Below the pieces are notes generated by a model, which worked only from the letters and a program-made list of their open reading frames with translations, made no database searches and was not told the DNA's origin. Below are positions 36,384 through 46,209 of a stretch of 64,000 nt of DNA, piece by piece (the first letter of the stretch is position 1; the number at the start of each line of letters is the position of its first letter). Origin of the DNA: Shewanella glacialipiscicola (lineage in GTDB: Bacteria; Pseudomonadota; Gammaproteobacteria; Enterobacterales; Shewanellaceae); the NCBI RefSeq assembly GCF_023283485.1, contig NZ_JAKILU010000002.1:124001-188000 (forward strand), written 5' to 3'. The position numbers and the translations under genes were made by a program.

Positions 36384-37058
36384 TCATTCAATATTTATGC
36401 AAGCAACATTCTGCTCACCAATGAAATCACTCGATAAATCAATGGCACGTGCAAGATTAGCGGCTTCTGTAGTACCTGACGACTTTCTTGGGACAAAACT
36501 ATGATCACCATCAGTTAACCAAGCGAGTTTAATCTCGGGTTTCAACGGCCAGTTCGGTATTTGCTCTTTGCCACCAAACTTATCCCGCTCGCCCTGCACG
36601 ACTAATACAGGAACTTGGCATTCATTCAACGGCTCCAACCTAGGATCGCCGCCTTTAAGCGGTACAAAGGGATAACCTAAACAAATCACTCTATCGATAT
36701 GCGCGGCTAATACAGGATCACACGCTAATAGCGCCGCCATGCGTCCGCCCATAGATTTCCCCATCAGTATCACACGCTCAACTGCTGGCAATGATTGAGC
36801 AATATCGAGCATCTGTGTCAAACAAGTGAGTAATTTAGGTGTACGGTCCGGTGGACGTCTTTTACCGTCAACAGCATTCGTCTGCATATAGGGAAAATTA
36901 AAGCGCATGACTTGAAAACCCTTAGCTACAAGCCCCGCCGACATCGCCTGCATAAAATCTGAGTCCATGTTAGCCCCTGCGCCATGGGCAAATAAAATCA
37001 AGCTACTTGCAGGCAGCCCGTCTACGATATAACTGGGCTTATCCGGGCAACAACTCAC
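36384..37058 (-). CDS. Alpha/beta hydrolase (KANL3/Tex30, dienelactone-hydrolase-like)
   Basis: A 224-residue cytosolic hydrolase. LILFAHGAGANMDSDFM gives the oxyanion HG motif, VILMGKSMGGRMAALLA carries the nucleophile Ser (GKSMGG), VLVVQGERDKFGG the Asp, and LTDGDHSF the His. I start at GTG 37058: GAGGAG seven bases upstream lies inside the end of gcvA, and the genes overlap by 20 bp, indicating translational coupling. A TTG at 37076 would lack such a site. Substrate unknown. Confidence 0.85.
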   Translation of the reverse strand: MSCCPDKPSYIVDGLPASSLILFAHGAGANMDSDFMQAMSAGLVAKGFQVMRFNFPYMQTNAVDGKRRPPDRTPKLLTCLTQMLDIAQSLPAVERVILMGKSMGGRMAALLACDPVLAAHIDRVICLGYPFVPLKGGDPRLEPLNECQVPVLVVQGERDKFGGKEQIPNWPLKPEIKLAWLTDGDHSFVPRKSSGTTEAANLARAIDLSSDFIGEQNVACINIE

Positions 37059-37950
37059 TACGTGACTCCTCGGCAAACATATCTAACATCCATTCACGAA
37101 ACGCCACTACTTTACCCAGCTCAGCATGGTTTTGATGGCAAACTAAGTAGTATGCATCCTTACTCACCAATACTTCTTCAAATGGACACACAAGTCGCCC
37201 CGCTTTAATATCGGGACGTGCCAGTACGCTATAGCCTAATGCCACACCTTGACCATGGGCTGCGGCCTGTAATACCAAAGATGAATGACTGAATATCGGC
37301 CCCTGGTTCACATTAATATCAGTAATCCCACACTGCCGAAACCATGCCTGCCAATCGTGACGGTTCATGTCATGTAAGAGTGTGTGATATTTCAAATCGC
37401 TCGGTTGTGATAGTGGCTTTGTACCATTGAGTAACATGGGTGAACACACTGGAATAAGCACTTCGTTTCTGAGCTTATCAGCGCGCAGACCAGGCCAACT
37501 GCCTAAACCATAATAGATGGCGACATCGACGTCGTCCGTTAAAGAACTCGACTCACTATCGACCGCTTTAATGCGTACATCAATATCAGGATTTTTTTCA
37601 CTGAACTTGGCTAAACGAGGCACTAACCACTGGATAGCGAAACTCGGTGACATACTCACAGTGAGCGAGCCTACAGCACTGCGGGCTAATAGTCGGTCAG
37701 TGGCATCGGCGAGTTGAATAAAGACATCTTTGATGTCAAGAAAGTAACTCTGCCCTTCTTCGGTTAATAATAAAGAACGGTTTTTTCGGCGAAATAATTT
37801 TAATCCGAGGAAATCTTCTAATGCCTTAATTTGATGACTTACCGCAGCTTGGGTAACGAACAATTCTTCCGCCGCTCGGGTAAAACTCAAGTGCCGCGCC
37901 GCGGCTTCAAATGCTTTAACCGCGTTCAGCGGTGGTAATCGTCTTGACAT
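37039..37950 (-). CDS. gcvA: Glycine cleavage system transcriptional activator GcvA (LysR family)
   Basis: A 303-residue LysR-type regulator closely collinear with E. coli GcvA: RLPPLNAVKAFEAAARHLSF (quoted in part), TRAAEELFVTQAAVSHQIK (helix-turn-helix), FFRRKNRSLLLTEEGQ-like wing, and the effector domain with SFAIQWLVPRLAKF, DDVDVAIYYG and GQGVALGYSV. In E. coli it activates or represses gcvTHP with glycine and purines. Here gcvTHP is not in the window. The hydrolase gene overlaps its 3' end. Confidence 0.93.
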   Translation of the reverse strand: MSRRLPPLNAVKAFEAAARHLSFTRAAEELFVTQAAVSHQIKALEDFLGLKLFRRKNRSLLLTEEGQSYFLDIKDVFIQLADATDRLLARSAVGSLTVSMSPSFAIQWLVPRLAKFSEKNPDIDVRIKAVDSESSSLTDDVDVAIYYGLGSWPGLRADKLRNEVLIPVCSPMLLNGTKPLSQPSDLKYHTLLHDMNRHDWQAWFRQCGITDINVNQGPIFSHSSLVLQAAAHGQGVALGYSVLARPDIKAGRLVCPFEEVLVSKDAYYLVCHQNHAELGKVVAFREWMLDMFAEESRSELLPG

Positions 37951-38124
37951 CGTGATCTCTATCTCATTTTTTAATTAGTTTTTCTAATCCTTATTGTTAC
38001 ATTTAATTGTTTGTAAAGGCCAGCTATTTTGGTTAAATTTTGTGCCAGAGAAACACACGTTAGACAATCTCGAATCGGTGATGGGAATGTCTGACAAGGT
38101 CATTTTGTCAGCCCGGAGGCGACT

Positions 38125-38361
38125 ATGTTCAATGTAAAATCGGCGTTTGCGTTAGTCTTTATCTCAGCACTCAGTTTTAATGCCAATGCTAATGTGCTCG
38201 TTGATGAAATCGTCATCGATACTAGCGACTTACAAACAAGTATTACTGCAGACTTAAGTGCCGCGATGGATAAAATGCATCAAGAACTACTGCAAGAAGC
38301 CACCCTGTTGATTGCTGAAGATGATGCGATTCCCACCCCGCAAGTTGTTAAAGCCGACTAG
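38125..38361 (+). CDS. Small exported protein of unknown function (78 aa)
   Basis: A signal peptide (MFNVKSAFALVFISALSFNA, cleavage near ANA-N at residue 23) is followed by a short acidic, helical mature part of about 55 residues with DMKMHQ-like amphipathic character (AAMDKMHQELLQEATLLIAE). CCGGAGGCGACT upstream is a strong ribosome site and a terminator follows, so it is expressed as a single gene. No Cys and no lipobox. I do not recognise a family. Confidence 0.72.
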   Translation: MFNVKSAFALVFISALSFNANANVLVDEIVIDTSDLQTSITADLSAAMDKMHQELLQEATLLIAEDDAIPTPQVVKAD

Positions 38362-38403
38362 TTGATAACAAATTTCAGGTTATTTTATAAAAGTGACCCA
38401 AAG

Positions 38404-38430
38404 AAAAACCGCATTAATATGCGGTTTTTT
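38404..38430 (+). terminator. Intrinsic terminator of the small exported protein gene
   Basis: AAAAACCGCAT and ATGCGGTTTTTT, perfect stem with T-run; also usable by convergent thiI. Confidence 0.85.
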
Positions 38431-38505
38431 ATTTTTTGTGTTTAATCGGACTAAAAGCCTACTGCTACGGTTCATTCTCCGCACAATAAGCTCATCTACA
38501 CAGTT

Positions 38506-39960
38506 TTATGGGCGATATACTTTCACGTTGCTGTAACCTTGCTCAATTAAATACAGCGCCTGCAATTTACTCATCACCCCGCGCTCACAATACAATAAAT
38601 AAGTCTTTTGCTTATCGAGATCGGCAAACTGAGTCGCTAATTTGAAGAAAGGAATTTGTTTGATCTCTACCCCTTCAATTTGCAACGGCTTACGCTCTTC
38701 TTCTTCGGGAGCGCGAATATCAATAACCACTTCATTAGCATCAATACTGGCAACCGTTTCAGTCTCAGTTATCTGAGTATCCATTTGTTCAGCTATTTCC
38801 CTGATATCGATAGTGACAGATTGAGCGATGATTTGATCAATCAAGTCCTCTGAGAATTTTTTCTCTTCCGCTTCGACTTTAGCGAGTACCGCCTTCACCG
38901 TAGGCTTTTGCGAAATAACGCCGCAGTATTCAGGCATCGATTTAGCAAAGTCTTCAGTACCAATTCGGCGACTCTCATTAATAATATCTTGCTTATCCAT
39001 GGCTATCAGCGGACGTAAAATTAACAGCTCTGTACAACGGTCAATCACGTTAAGGTTGGTTAACGTCTGGCTAGACACTTGGCCTAAGCTCTCACCGGTC
39101 ACCAGTGCTTGAATGCCCATACGTTCAGCAATACGCGCCGCAGTGCGCATCATCATACGCTTAAGCACAACACCCATTTGACCGTTATCAATACGCTCTA
39201 AAATCTGTTCTACAACAGGTTCAAAAGGGATTGAAATGAATTTAACTTTATGCGATTCACCGTAGGTTTTCCATAAATGGTAGGCAACTTGCTTAACACC
39301 AATTTCATGCTGAGCGCCGCCCAAATTAAAGAAGCAGTAATGGGTACGAGCGCCTTTTTTGATAAATTGATAGCTAGAGACCCCTGAATCAAAACCACCC
39401 GAAATCAATGACAATACATCTTCCTGTGTCGCCATTGGGAAACCGCCTAAGCCTTCAATACGCTTAGTGACCATGTACAGATTATCGCGGTCAATTTCGA
39501 GGTTAACGGTAATATCTGGATTTTTTAAACGCACGCCAACAGCATCAGTAAACTGATTTAAGCCGCCACCAACATAACGCTCAACCTCAATCGACTTAAA
39601 ATCATGATCGCCAGAACGTTTCACTCGCACGCAAAAAGTTTTGCCCGCAAGTTGGTCGCGATAAACTGGTAAAACTTGCTGATAAATATCATCCACAGAT
39701 TCAAAGCTGTATTCATCAACTTGCACAACGTGTGCAATACCCGGAATACATGCCAGACGCTCACCAAAGGCTTGGGCTAACTCAGGTTTGTCCTTAGGTA
39801 CCATTACCATAATGCGATCCCATTGACGTTGGACCTTAGCGTCTTCATCAACTTTTTTCAGCACATTACGAATATTGGTTTCGAGCATTTTGGTGAAGCG
39901 CATACGAACCGGTTTGCTCTTCATCATGATTTCTGGATACAGCTTTACAATAAACTTCAT
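38506..39960 (-). CDS. thiI: tRNA 4-thiouridine synthase ThiI with rhodanese domain
   Basis: A 484-residue protein: ferredoxin-like NFLD and THUMP (1-165), the PP-loop ATPase domain (about 175-370) with [20 protein letters not shown], and a C-terminal rhodanese domain (about 400-484) whose catalytic Cys lies in YCERGVMSK (C458). It transfers sulfur to tRNA U8 and, with the rhodanese domain, into the thiazole of thiamine. The length matches E. coli ThiI (482). Confidence 0.96.
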   Translation of the reverse strand: MKFIVKLYPEIMMKSKPVRMRFTKMLETNIRNVLKKVDEDAKVQRQWDRIMVMVPKDKPELAQAFGERLACIPGIAHVVQVDEYSFESVDDIYQQVLPVYRDQLAGKTFCVRVKRSGDHDFKSIEVERYVGGGLNQFTDAVGVRLKNPDITVNLEIDRDNLYMVTKRIEGLGGFPMATQEDVLSLISGGFDSGVSSYQFIKKGARTHYCFFNLGGAQHEIGVKQVAYHLWKTYGESHKVKFISIPFEPVVEQILERIDNGQMGVVLKRMMMRTAARIAERMGIQALVTGESLGQVSSQTLTNLNVIDRCTELLILRPLIAMDKQDIINESRRIGTEDFAKSMPEYCGVISQKPTVKAVLAKVEAEEKKFSEDLIDQIIAQSVTIDIREIAEQMDTQITETETVASIDANEVVIDIRAPEEEERKPLQIEGVEIKQIPFFKLATQFADLDKQKTYLLYCERGVMSKLQALYLIEQGYSNVKVYRP

Positions 39961-40291
39961 GGGATTTCCGCGGGCAATTTTTAAACAGTAAAATTGGCTA
40001 AAATAATAATCGGAGGATTATATACCCAAACGACCTAAAAATGCGAGTTTCAGCATGCTTACATCGTCGCAATTTAAGACATTTTCGAGCCTAAAACTGA
40101 GCCGGATTTAAGTCGATTTAAGCACTGAAAACTCTCCAAAATTAACATTCTATTGCAATAGGATAAACTGAATTCCACTTTATTTTGGCCCTAAAAATCG
40201 TCGCCAAAAGATAAAAACACCTATTTTGCGCATAAAAAAAGCCGCGATATTATCGCGGCTTTAGCACAAACGTAAATAGGTATATTAGCGG
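39961..40291. other. Intergenic region without a gene
   Basis: About 330 bases. It holds the pomB terminator (below) and a perfect 12-bp palindrome CTATTGCAATAG at 40150-40161 of unknown role. No ORF is convincing. Confidence 0.4.
40233..40263 (-). terminator. Intrinsic terminator of pomAB
   Basis: On the minus strand AAAGCCGCGAT and ATCGCGGCTTT form a stem followed by TTTT. Confidence 0.87.
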
Positions 40292-41212
40292 TTACTTTCC
40301 TATTTGGATTTCTTCCGATTCTTTCGCCTTACCTTGCTCAATGGCAATTTCAACCCTACGGTTACGGGCACGATCATCCGGTGAATCGTTTGGCACTATC
40401 GGGTTGTTCGAGGCCATACCTACGACTTTCATTCGTTTCGAATCAAAACCTTTAACCTGCAATAACTCATGGGCTACGGCGACCGCACGTTTACTGGATA
40501 AATCCCAGTTAGAGCTATAGAGCTCATCGCTAATTTGCATATCATCAGTGTAACCTGAGACAGTAATAATCCCTGGCACATCTTTTAAAAGCTCACCCAC
40601 AGATCGTACTACGGGTTTAAAGCGAGGTTGCAAAAAACCTGATCCCGAGGCAAACGAGCCCTTTTCACGGATACGGATAATAATCTGCTGACCTAAAGAC
40701 TCAATTTCAATCGAACCATCGATAATTTCTTTATTGAGCTCTAGTGCCATTCTTTTAACTTGCTCGTTGATCTTGTCCTGCGCAGCGGTTGCTTCAGCTT
40801 CAACCGCCTTGGCAATATCTTGCGTCGTAGCACTTGCCTCACCACCGCGCTGAGAACCATCTTGTTGTTGTGAGCCACCAGAACTATCGTCTTCACCCGC
40901 TTTATAATCCAGCACAGGCTCAGTCATTTCGTTGGTTTGCTGATTGATAATCTCAATCGGCGTGGGATCAGGACGGCCGGGTCTAAACTCTAATGCAATA
41001 ACCGAAGTTCCTTTCGGTATGTCTTTCAGTTCAACTTTATTTTGTACGCCAAAAGCATATTTCATCGAGCCCGCGATCTGCTTAAACTTCATCACGTCCA
41101 TTTCAGAGAATGACAATAACAAGACGAAGAAACACATCAACAACGACATCAAGTCGGCAAATGTTGCCAACCAGGCCGGTGCTCCTGGCGGTGGACAGTT
41201 GCACTTAGCCAT
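40292..41212 (-). CDS. pomB: Flagellar motor stator protein PomB (sodium-driven MotB type)
   Basis: A 306-residue inner membrane protein. The N-terminus MAKCNCPPPGAPAWLATFAD resembles Vibrio PomB, and the next residues LMSLLMCFFVLLLSFSEMD form the single membrane helix. D20 is the ion-binding Asp (D24 in Vibrio PomB). A plug/linker precedes the OmpA-like peptidoglycan-binding domain (about 180-295) with TVSGYTDDMQISDELYSSNWDLSSKRA, in parts, and DRARNRRVEI. It pairs with PomA, encoded 3 bases upstream, to form the Na+ channel that drives the flagellum. Confidence 0.94.
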   Translation of the reverse strand: MAKCNCPPPGAPAWLATFADLMSLLMCFFVLLLSFSEMDVMKFKQIAGSMKYAFGVQNKVELKDIPKGTSVIALEFRPGRPDPTPIEIINQQTNEMTEPVLDYKAGEDDSSGGSQQQDGSQRGGEASATTQDIAKAVEAEATAAQDKINEQVKRMALELNKEIIDGSIEIESLGQQIIIRIREKGSFASGSGFLQPRFKPVVRSVGELLKDVPGIITVSGYTDDMQISDELYSSNWDLSSKRAVAVAHELLQVKGFDSKRMKVVGMASNNPIVPNDSPDDRARNRRVEIAIEQGKAKESEEIQIGK

Positions 41213-41215
41213 GGG

Positions 41216-41983
41216 CTACTCTCCGTCCGTTGTATCGATTTTACGATTTTTTTCAGCTAAATAATTTTTTAAGAAACCTTCAATTACGCGGGGGTTTTGT
41301 CCATCTTGGATAGCAAGTACGGCATCCATAATCAAATTACGATTAAGCATCTCTTCCCCCATTCGCAGCGATAATTTATCTGCAACCGGAATAGCGACCA
41401 TATTTGCCATCATGGAACCGTATAATGTGGTTAACAGCGCAACCGCCATAGAGGGGCCAATCGATTTCGGATCCGACATATTAGACAGCATGGCAACAAG
41501 ACCTACGAGCGTACCTATCATCCCCATTGCTGGGCCAACATCACCAATAGCTCTAAATATGGCAACCCCAGTGCGATGACGCTCTTCGGTCAGGGAAATA
41601 TCTTTCTCTAATGCTGCACGGACGACTTCGCCATCGTGACCATCAACAAGCATATCGACGGCTTTTTGCATAAAACTATTGGTAATTTGTGCTTCTTCTA
41701 AGGCTAAAAAGCCACCTTTACGTGCCGCATCGGCCATGGTGACGGCTTGCTCAATTAAATCTTCAGGTTTATCAATCTTAAATATGAAGGCTTTCGCTGC
41801 GATTTTTACTGCACCCAAAAATTGCTTAAGATTAAACTTCATCATAACGACGAAGAAAGACCCACCAAACACAATAAGGATCGAGGGCACATCAACGAAA
41901 ATCATTAAACCGCCACTGGTCACCATAGCGCCGAGAATAAAAACAAAGGCACCCACTATTCCAATTATTGTTGCTAAATCCAC
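41216..41983 (-). CDS. pomA: Flagellar motor stator protein PomA (sodium-driven MotA type)
   Basis: A 255-residue inner membrane protein with four membrane helices: MDLATIIGIVGAFVFILGA, the following FVDVPSILIVFGGSFFVVMM, then GDVGPAMGMIGTLVGLVAML and PSMAVALLTTLYGSMMANMV. The cytosolic loop between helices 2 and 3 carries the charged residues that contact FliG. The GTG start is preceded by GAGGAG. First gene of the pomA-pomB operon. S. oneidensis combines PomAB with a separate MotAB stator. Confidence 0.95.
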   Translation of the reverse strand: MDLATIIGIVGAFVFILGAMVTSGGLMIFVDVPSILIVFGGSFFVVMMKFNLKQFLGAVKIAAKAFIFKIDKPEDLIEQAVTMADAARKGGFLALEEAQITNSFMQKAVDMLVDGHDGEVVRAALEKDISLTEERHRTGVAIFRAIGDVGPAMGMIGTLVGLVAMLSNMSDPKSIGPSMAVALLTTLYGSMMANMVAIPVADKLSLRMGEEMLNRNLIMDAVLAIQDGQNPRVIEGFLKNYLAEKNRKIDTTDGE

Positions 41984-42298
41984 GACGGCTCCTCAATTTT
42001 TGTCATAAACAACATCATACTTACTCCGAGTAAGCAATGGCACTCAGATAACCAACTGAGTTAAAGAATCCGACTAAGCCCACGTGCGAGCCTTGTGTAT
42101 CGAGTTCAAAATTACGATACAAATGATGATACTATTGTCAGTTATCGGACATACACTAAGCAAGTTTAGCGACTATTTATATTTTCTGGAAAAAATTCAG
42201 TTACAAAGCGTGCTATTGAGCAAATATTTATGGTCTGAATTTGACCCTCGTGTCGCCCTGATATACCTTGTGTCCGCTAAATTAAAGGAAATATACAC
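41984..42298. other. Divergent intergenic region between pomA and xseB
   Basis: About 315 bases that must contain the promoters for pomAB (minus) and xseB-ispA-dxs (plus). The short ORFs here lack ribosome sites. I could not choose a promoter with confidence. Confidence 0.4.
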
Positions 42299-42538
42299 GT
42301 GGCTAAAAAACCCGAAAATCTCAGTTTCGAAGAATCCCTTGGTGAGCTAGAGCGCATCGTCGCCGATTTAGAGCAAGGCGATATCTCACTCGATGATGCA
42401 TTAAAACAATTTGAACGTGGCATTAGTCTGGTTCGAAACAGTCAAGCTAAACTCGAACAAGCTCAACAAAAAGTGGCCATCTTATTGAAGCCAGATGAAA
42501 ATGCGCCGCTGTCTTCCTATGCCGTCGAGGGCGAATAA
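42299..42538 (+). CDS. xseB: Exodeoxyribonuclease VII small subunit XseB
   Basis: A 79-residue two-helix protein: LSFEESLGELERIVADLEQG then ISLDDALKQFERGISLVRNSQAKLEQAQQKV, in parts, the family signature. It binds the long XseA tail (xseA not in the window). The start is GTG at 42299 with AAGGAAATATACAC upstream. It is followed after 2 bases by ispA, then dxs, an order shared with E. coli. Confidence 0.95.
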   Translation: MAKKPENLSFEESLGELERIVADLEQGDISLDDALKQFERGISLVRNSQAKLEQAQQKVAILLKPDENAPLSSYAVEGE

Positions 42539-42540
42539 GC

Positions 42541-43422
42541 ATGTTAACCTGTGCTATTCAAGAATATCAACAACGCGTTGATCATCAATTAAAACAGCGC
42601 CTTAGTATGCTTGAAGATATTGCGCCACAATTAAAAGCCGCCATGGCCTATGGGGCTTTATTGGGCGGAAAACGCATTCGTCCATTTCTGGTTTACAGTA
42701 TCGGTCGCATGTTTAGTGTCGAGCTCGAGAAATTAGATGCGTGCGCGGCTGCGATTGAATGTATCCATGCTTATTCACTTATTCATGACGATTTACCCGC
42801 CATGGATAATGATGAGCTGCGCCGTGGTCAGCCCACAGTGCATATCGCTTTTGATGAAGCGACCGCTATTTTAGCAGGAGATGCGCTGCAAACCTTAGCA
42901 TTTGAAATTATTACTGAAGCCGTGCCTGGCATCAGTAATGAACAACATATTGCTATGGTCAGAGTATTAGCTAAAGCTTCCGGTTATCGCGGTATGTGCG
43001 GTGGTCAAGCAATAGACTTAGCCTCGACCAATAAAAATATTGATATTAACGAGCTCACTAAGCTACACAATATGAAAACCGGTGCACTTATTAGCTGCGC
43101 CGTTGAGTTAGCTTTAATTGCCGCTAACGCACCTAAAGCTCACTATACTGCTATGATGGATTTTGCCCACGCCATCGGGCTCGCCTTCCAAGTACAAGAC
43201 GATATTCTCGACATCATAGCCACTACCGAAGAGCTAGGTAAACCGCAAGGCTCTGATACAGAATCAAATAAGAGTACTTTTCCACAACTACTTGGACTAC
43301 AAGGTGCACAAGACACCGCAAAAAAACTGGTCCAAGAGGCACTATCAGTGCTGGCTAAATTGCCCTACAATAGTCAGTTAATTGCAGATTTCGCCCGCTA
43401 TATCATTGAGCGAAGAATATAA
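42541..43422 (+). CDS. ispA: Farnesyl diphosphate synthase IspA
   Basis: A 293-residue cytosolic prenyltransferase making farnesyl diphosphate from DMAPP/GPP and IPP. LLGGKRIRPFLVYSIG, the first Asp-rich motif HDDLPAMDNDELRRG, and the second QVQDDILDIIA are present; MKTGALI lies between. The two residues before the first Asp motif are small, as for short-chain synthases. Operon xseB-ispA-dxs. Confidence 0.95.
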   Translation: MLTCAIQEYQQRVDHQLKQRLSMLEDIAPQLKAAMAYGALLGGKRIRPFLVYSIGRMFSVELEKLDACAAAIECIHAYSLIHDDLPAMDNDELRRGQPTVHIAFDEATAILAGDALQTLAFEIITEAVPGISNEQHIAMVRVLAKASGYRGMCGGQAIDLASTNKNIDINELTKLHNMKTGALISCAVELALIAANAPKAHYTAMMDFAHAIGLAFQVQDDILDIIATTEELGKPQGSDTESNKSTFPQLLGLQGAQDTAKKLVQEALSVLAKLPYNSQLIADFARYIIERRI

Positions 43423-43443
43423 TAAGAGTCGAAGTATCTCGCT

Positions 43444-45312
43444 ATGAGTTTGGACATTTCTCAGTTTCCCGTGTTGGCACAGGCCAACACCCCTAATGAA
43501 CTCCGCCAACTTCCTCAGGCACTTTTACCACAAGTAGCCGATGAATTACGTGAGTTCCTTCTTAAGTCTGTTGGCATGTCCAGCGGACATTTTGCCTCTG
43601 GCCTTGGCACGGTAGAGCTTACCGTTGCATTGCACTATGTCTACAATACTCCTTTTGACCGTTTGATTTGGGATGTTGGCCATCAAGCCTATCCGCATAA
43701 AATCCTCACGGGTCGTCGCGATAAGATGCAGACCATTCGGCAAAAAGATGGTCTACATCCTTTCCCATGGCGCGAAGAAAGTGAGTACGACACTTTCAGT
43801 GTTGGCCATTCAGGTACCTCAATCAGCGCAGCACTGGCGATGGCCATTATCGCTGAAAAAGAGCAAGCAGGTCGTAAGGTCGTTGCCGTAATCGGTGATG
43901 GAGCGATGACCGGTGGTATGGTGTTTGAGGCCATGAACCACGCAGGCGACTTACATAATGACATGCTTGTTGTTTTGAATGACAACGAAATGTCGATTTC
44001 TGAAAATGTCGGTGCGCTTAATAATCATTTAGCACAACTGATGTCAGGCCGGTTCTACACCACTTTGCGCGAAGGCGGCAAGAAAGTGTTGAAAGGCATG
44101 CCCGTCATCAAAGAAATGGCTAAGCGTACTGAAGAACACCTTAAAGGTATGGTGGTTCCAGGCACTTTATTTGAAGAGTTAGGTTTCAATTATATTGGCC
44201 CAATTGATGGCCACGATGTTGATGCTCTGGTCGAGACCATGCGCAATATGCGTAATCTTAAAGGTCCACAGGTGTTACACATCATGACTAAGAAAGGTCG
44301 TGGTTATGAACCGGCAGAAAAAGACCCAATCGGTTGGCATGCAGTGCCTAAGTTTGATCCTACACAGTTTAAAAAACCGGCCACAAAACCCGGTTTACCG
44401 ACCTTTTCGCAAGTGTTTGGTAAATGGTTATGCGACATCGCCGAGCAAGATGAAAAAGTATTAGCGATTACCCCAGCCATGCGCGAAGGTTCGGGCATGG
44501 TGGAGTTTTCCCAACGCTTCCCGAAACAATATTTTGATGCCGCGATAGCCGAACAACACGCCGTAACCCTAGCGGCGGGTTTTGCCTGCGAAGGTTACAA
44601 ACCGGTAGTGGCAATTTACTCCACATTTTTGCAACGCGCCTACGATCAGCTGATTCACGATGTAGCACTGCAACAATTACCGGTATTATTTGCCATTGAT
44701 CGCGGCGGTATTGTCGGTGCGGATGGGCCAACCCATCAAGGCGCATTTGATTTAAGCTTTATGCGCTGCATACCAAACATGGTCATTATGGCGCCTTCGG
44801 ACGAAAATGAATGTCGCCAAATGCTCTATACCGGTTATTGCTATAACGCTGGCCCAAGTGCAGTGCGCTACCCTAGAGGCTGTGCAACAGGTGAAACTCA
44901 GGTCGAAGCCATGACAGCCTTACCGATAGGTAAAGGCATAGTGAAACGTGTTGGTCAACGCGTTGCCATTCTCAACTTTGGTACGACTTTAGCTTCAACA
45001 TTAACTGCAGCTGAAAGCTTAAATGCAACTGTGGTCGACATGCGCTTTGTAAAACCACTTGATGTTGAACTGGTTAAAGAAATGGCTCAAAGCCATGACG
45101 TACTGGTGACTGTGGAAGAAAACGCAATTATGGGCGGTGCTGGTTCTGGCGTCCTTGAATTACTACAGAAGTTAAGAATACCTAAGTCTGTACTGCAAAT
45201 CGGTTTACCTGATGAGTTTATTAAGCACGGCTCACCAGAGGAGGTCACCCACGACTTACAACTGGATGCAGAAGGCATATTGGCGCAAATTAATACCTAT
45301 TTAGCACAATAA
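43444..45312 (+). CDS. dxs: 1-deoxy-D-xylulose-5-phosphate synthase Dxs
   Basis: A 622-residue thiamine-diphosphate enzyme, first step of the MEP isoprenoid pathway (pyruvate + glyceraldehyde-3-phosphate). [14 protein letters not shown], the ThDP motif [18 protein letters not shown] then LNDNEMSIS, the transketolase pyrimidine domain with [13 protein letters not shown], and [15 protein letters not shown] are visible. Length matches E. coli Dxs (620). Last gene of the operon; a terminator follows, facing grpE. Confidence 0.96.
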   Translation: MSLDISQFPVLAQANTPNELRQLPQALLPQVADELREFLLKSVGMSSGHFASGLGTVELTVALHYVYNTPFDRLIWDVGHQAYPHKILTGRRDKMQTIRQKDGLHPFPWREESEYDTFSVGHSGTSISAALAMAIIAEKEQAGRKVVAVIGDGAMTGGMVFEAMNHAGDLHNDMLVVLNDNEMSISENVGALNNHLAQLMSGRFYTTLREGGKKVLKGMPVIKEMAKRTEEHLKGMVVPGTLFEELGFNYIGPIDGHDVDALVETMRNMRNLKGPQVLHIMTKKGRGYEPAEKDPIGWHAVPKFDPTQFKKPATKPGLPTFSQVFGKWLCDIAEQDEKVLAITPAMREGSGMVEFSQRFPKQYFDAAIAEQHAVTLAAGFACEGYKPVVAIYSTFLQRAYDQLIHDVALQQLPVLFAIDRGGIVGADGPTHQGAFDLSFMRCIPNMVIMAPSDENECRQMLYTGYCYNAGPSAVRYPRGCATGETQVEAMTALPIGKGIVKRVGQRVAILNFGTTLASTLTAAESLNATVVDMRFVKPLDVELVKEMAQSHDVLVTVEENAIMGGAGSGVLELLQKLRIPKSVLQIGLPDEFIKHGSPEEVTHDLQLDAEGILAQINTYLAQ

Positions 45313-45418
45313 GCTATTGAGCTTTAGAGGCGCTATTTTGTAGGTAGTTATTTTTTAAGATAGCATTTTGTAAGGTGCTAGTTTGTAAAACATTAGCTAC
45401 TCTCATAATATTTCGACC

Positions 45419-45452
45419 ATAAAAAAGGACTGCTATTGCAGTCCTTTTTTTG
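45419..45452. terminator. Bidirectional terminator between dxs and grpE
   Basis: AAAAAGGACTGC and GCAGTCCTTTTTTT with a 4-base loop; A-run and T-run on both sides. Confidence 0.9.
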
Positions 45453-45488
45453 TTGCTGTCTTTATAACAGCTGCCGAGCCAATAAAGC

Positions 45489-46109
45489 TTAAGCTTGGAT
45501 ATCTATCGTTGCGCTTTCTTGGTTAGGGCCACCCTGTGACACCATCACCATCGCTGGGCGCAGTAAGCGACTGTTCAGCTCATAACCCTTTTGCATCACC
45601 AACATCACAGTGTTAGCAGGGAATTCAGCGCTTGGCTGCATGCCAATCGCTTGATGTTGATCTGGGTTAAATGACTCACCTTGTGGGTCAATTTGCTTAA
45701 CACCAAATTTAGCCACCGCGGTAAGCAAGCTTTTTTGAGTTAACTCAACGCCTTGATAAATCGCTTTCGTCGCGTCATCTTCTGGGTTTGTACCCATTAA
45801 AGCGCGTTCCATATTATCAAGTACTGGCAAAAGTTCACCCGCGAACTTTTCCAAGGCAAACTTATTCGCTTTTTCCACATCCATTGCAGCACGACGACGA
45901 ATATTATCGACCTCGGCGGCGGCGCGGATCACTGAATCCTTCTGTTCTTCAACTTTCGCCAAAGCTTCAGCGAGTAACTGTTCTAGCTCTTCAATGCGGA
46001 AATTTGCCTGGGTAAGCTCATCGATAAGACTTGCCTCTGTGGTAGATACTTCAGACTCTACACCCTCTTGGATCAGATCCTGTTCTACTTTAATCGATTC
46101 GTTGCTCAT
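45489..46109 (-). CDS. grpE: Nucleotide exchange factor GrpE
   Basis: A 206-residue co-chaperone that releases ADP from DnaK. It starts at ATG 46109 ([16 protein letters not shown]) with GGAG upstream; the frame is open further upstream but that part overlaps the promoter. A long N-terminal coiled coil (about 30-110) with [15 protein letters not shown] is followed by the beta-wing domain with [20 protein letters not shown] and [21 protein letters not shown], in parts. A consensus sigma-32 promoter precedes it. Confidence 0.95.
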   Translation of the reverse strand: MSNESIKVEQDLIQEGVESEVSTTEASLIDELTQANFRIEELEQLLAEALAKVEEQKDSVIRAAAEVDNIRRRAAMDVEKANKFALEKFAGELLPVLDNMERALMGTNPEDDATKAIYQGVELTQKSLLTAVAKFGVKQIDPQGESFNPDQHQAIGMQPSAEFPANTVMLVMQKGYELNSRLLRPAMVMVSQGGPNQESATIDIQA

Positions 46110-46155
46110 TTTCACTCCAGCTAAAAATGCTTTGTTTCTGAAATACTCTGGGCAT

Positions 46156-46184
46156 ATTATGGGGATCAATTTTGATGTTTCAAG
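46156..46184 (-). promoter_or_regulatory. Sigma-32 heat-shock promoter of grpE
   Basis: On the minus strand CTTGAAA (46184-46178), a 13-bp spacer and CCCCATAAT (46164-46156) match the RpoH consensus almost exactly. Start expected about 40 bases before the grpE ATG. The element lies within 55 bases of the divergent nadK start. Confidence 0.9.
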
Positions 46185-46209
46185 GCCTAAGGGCAGATCT
46201 AGCATAAAT

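Noticed and set aside
37951-38124. Glycine riboswitch near gcvA
   Set aside because: No riboswitch core or paired aptamers seen; the region is short and AT-rich.
40150-40161. Palindrome CTATTGCAATAG as operator
   Set aside because: Single 12-bp palindrome far from any start codon; may be chance.
42084-42350. Plus-strand frame before xseB
   Set aside because: No ribosome site; it overlaps xseB in another frame and shows no domain.
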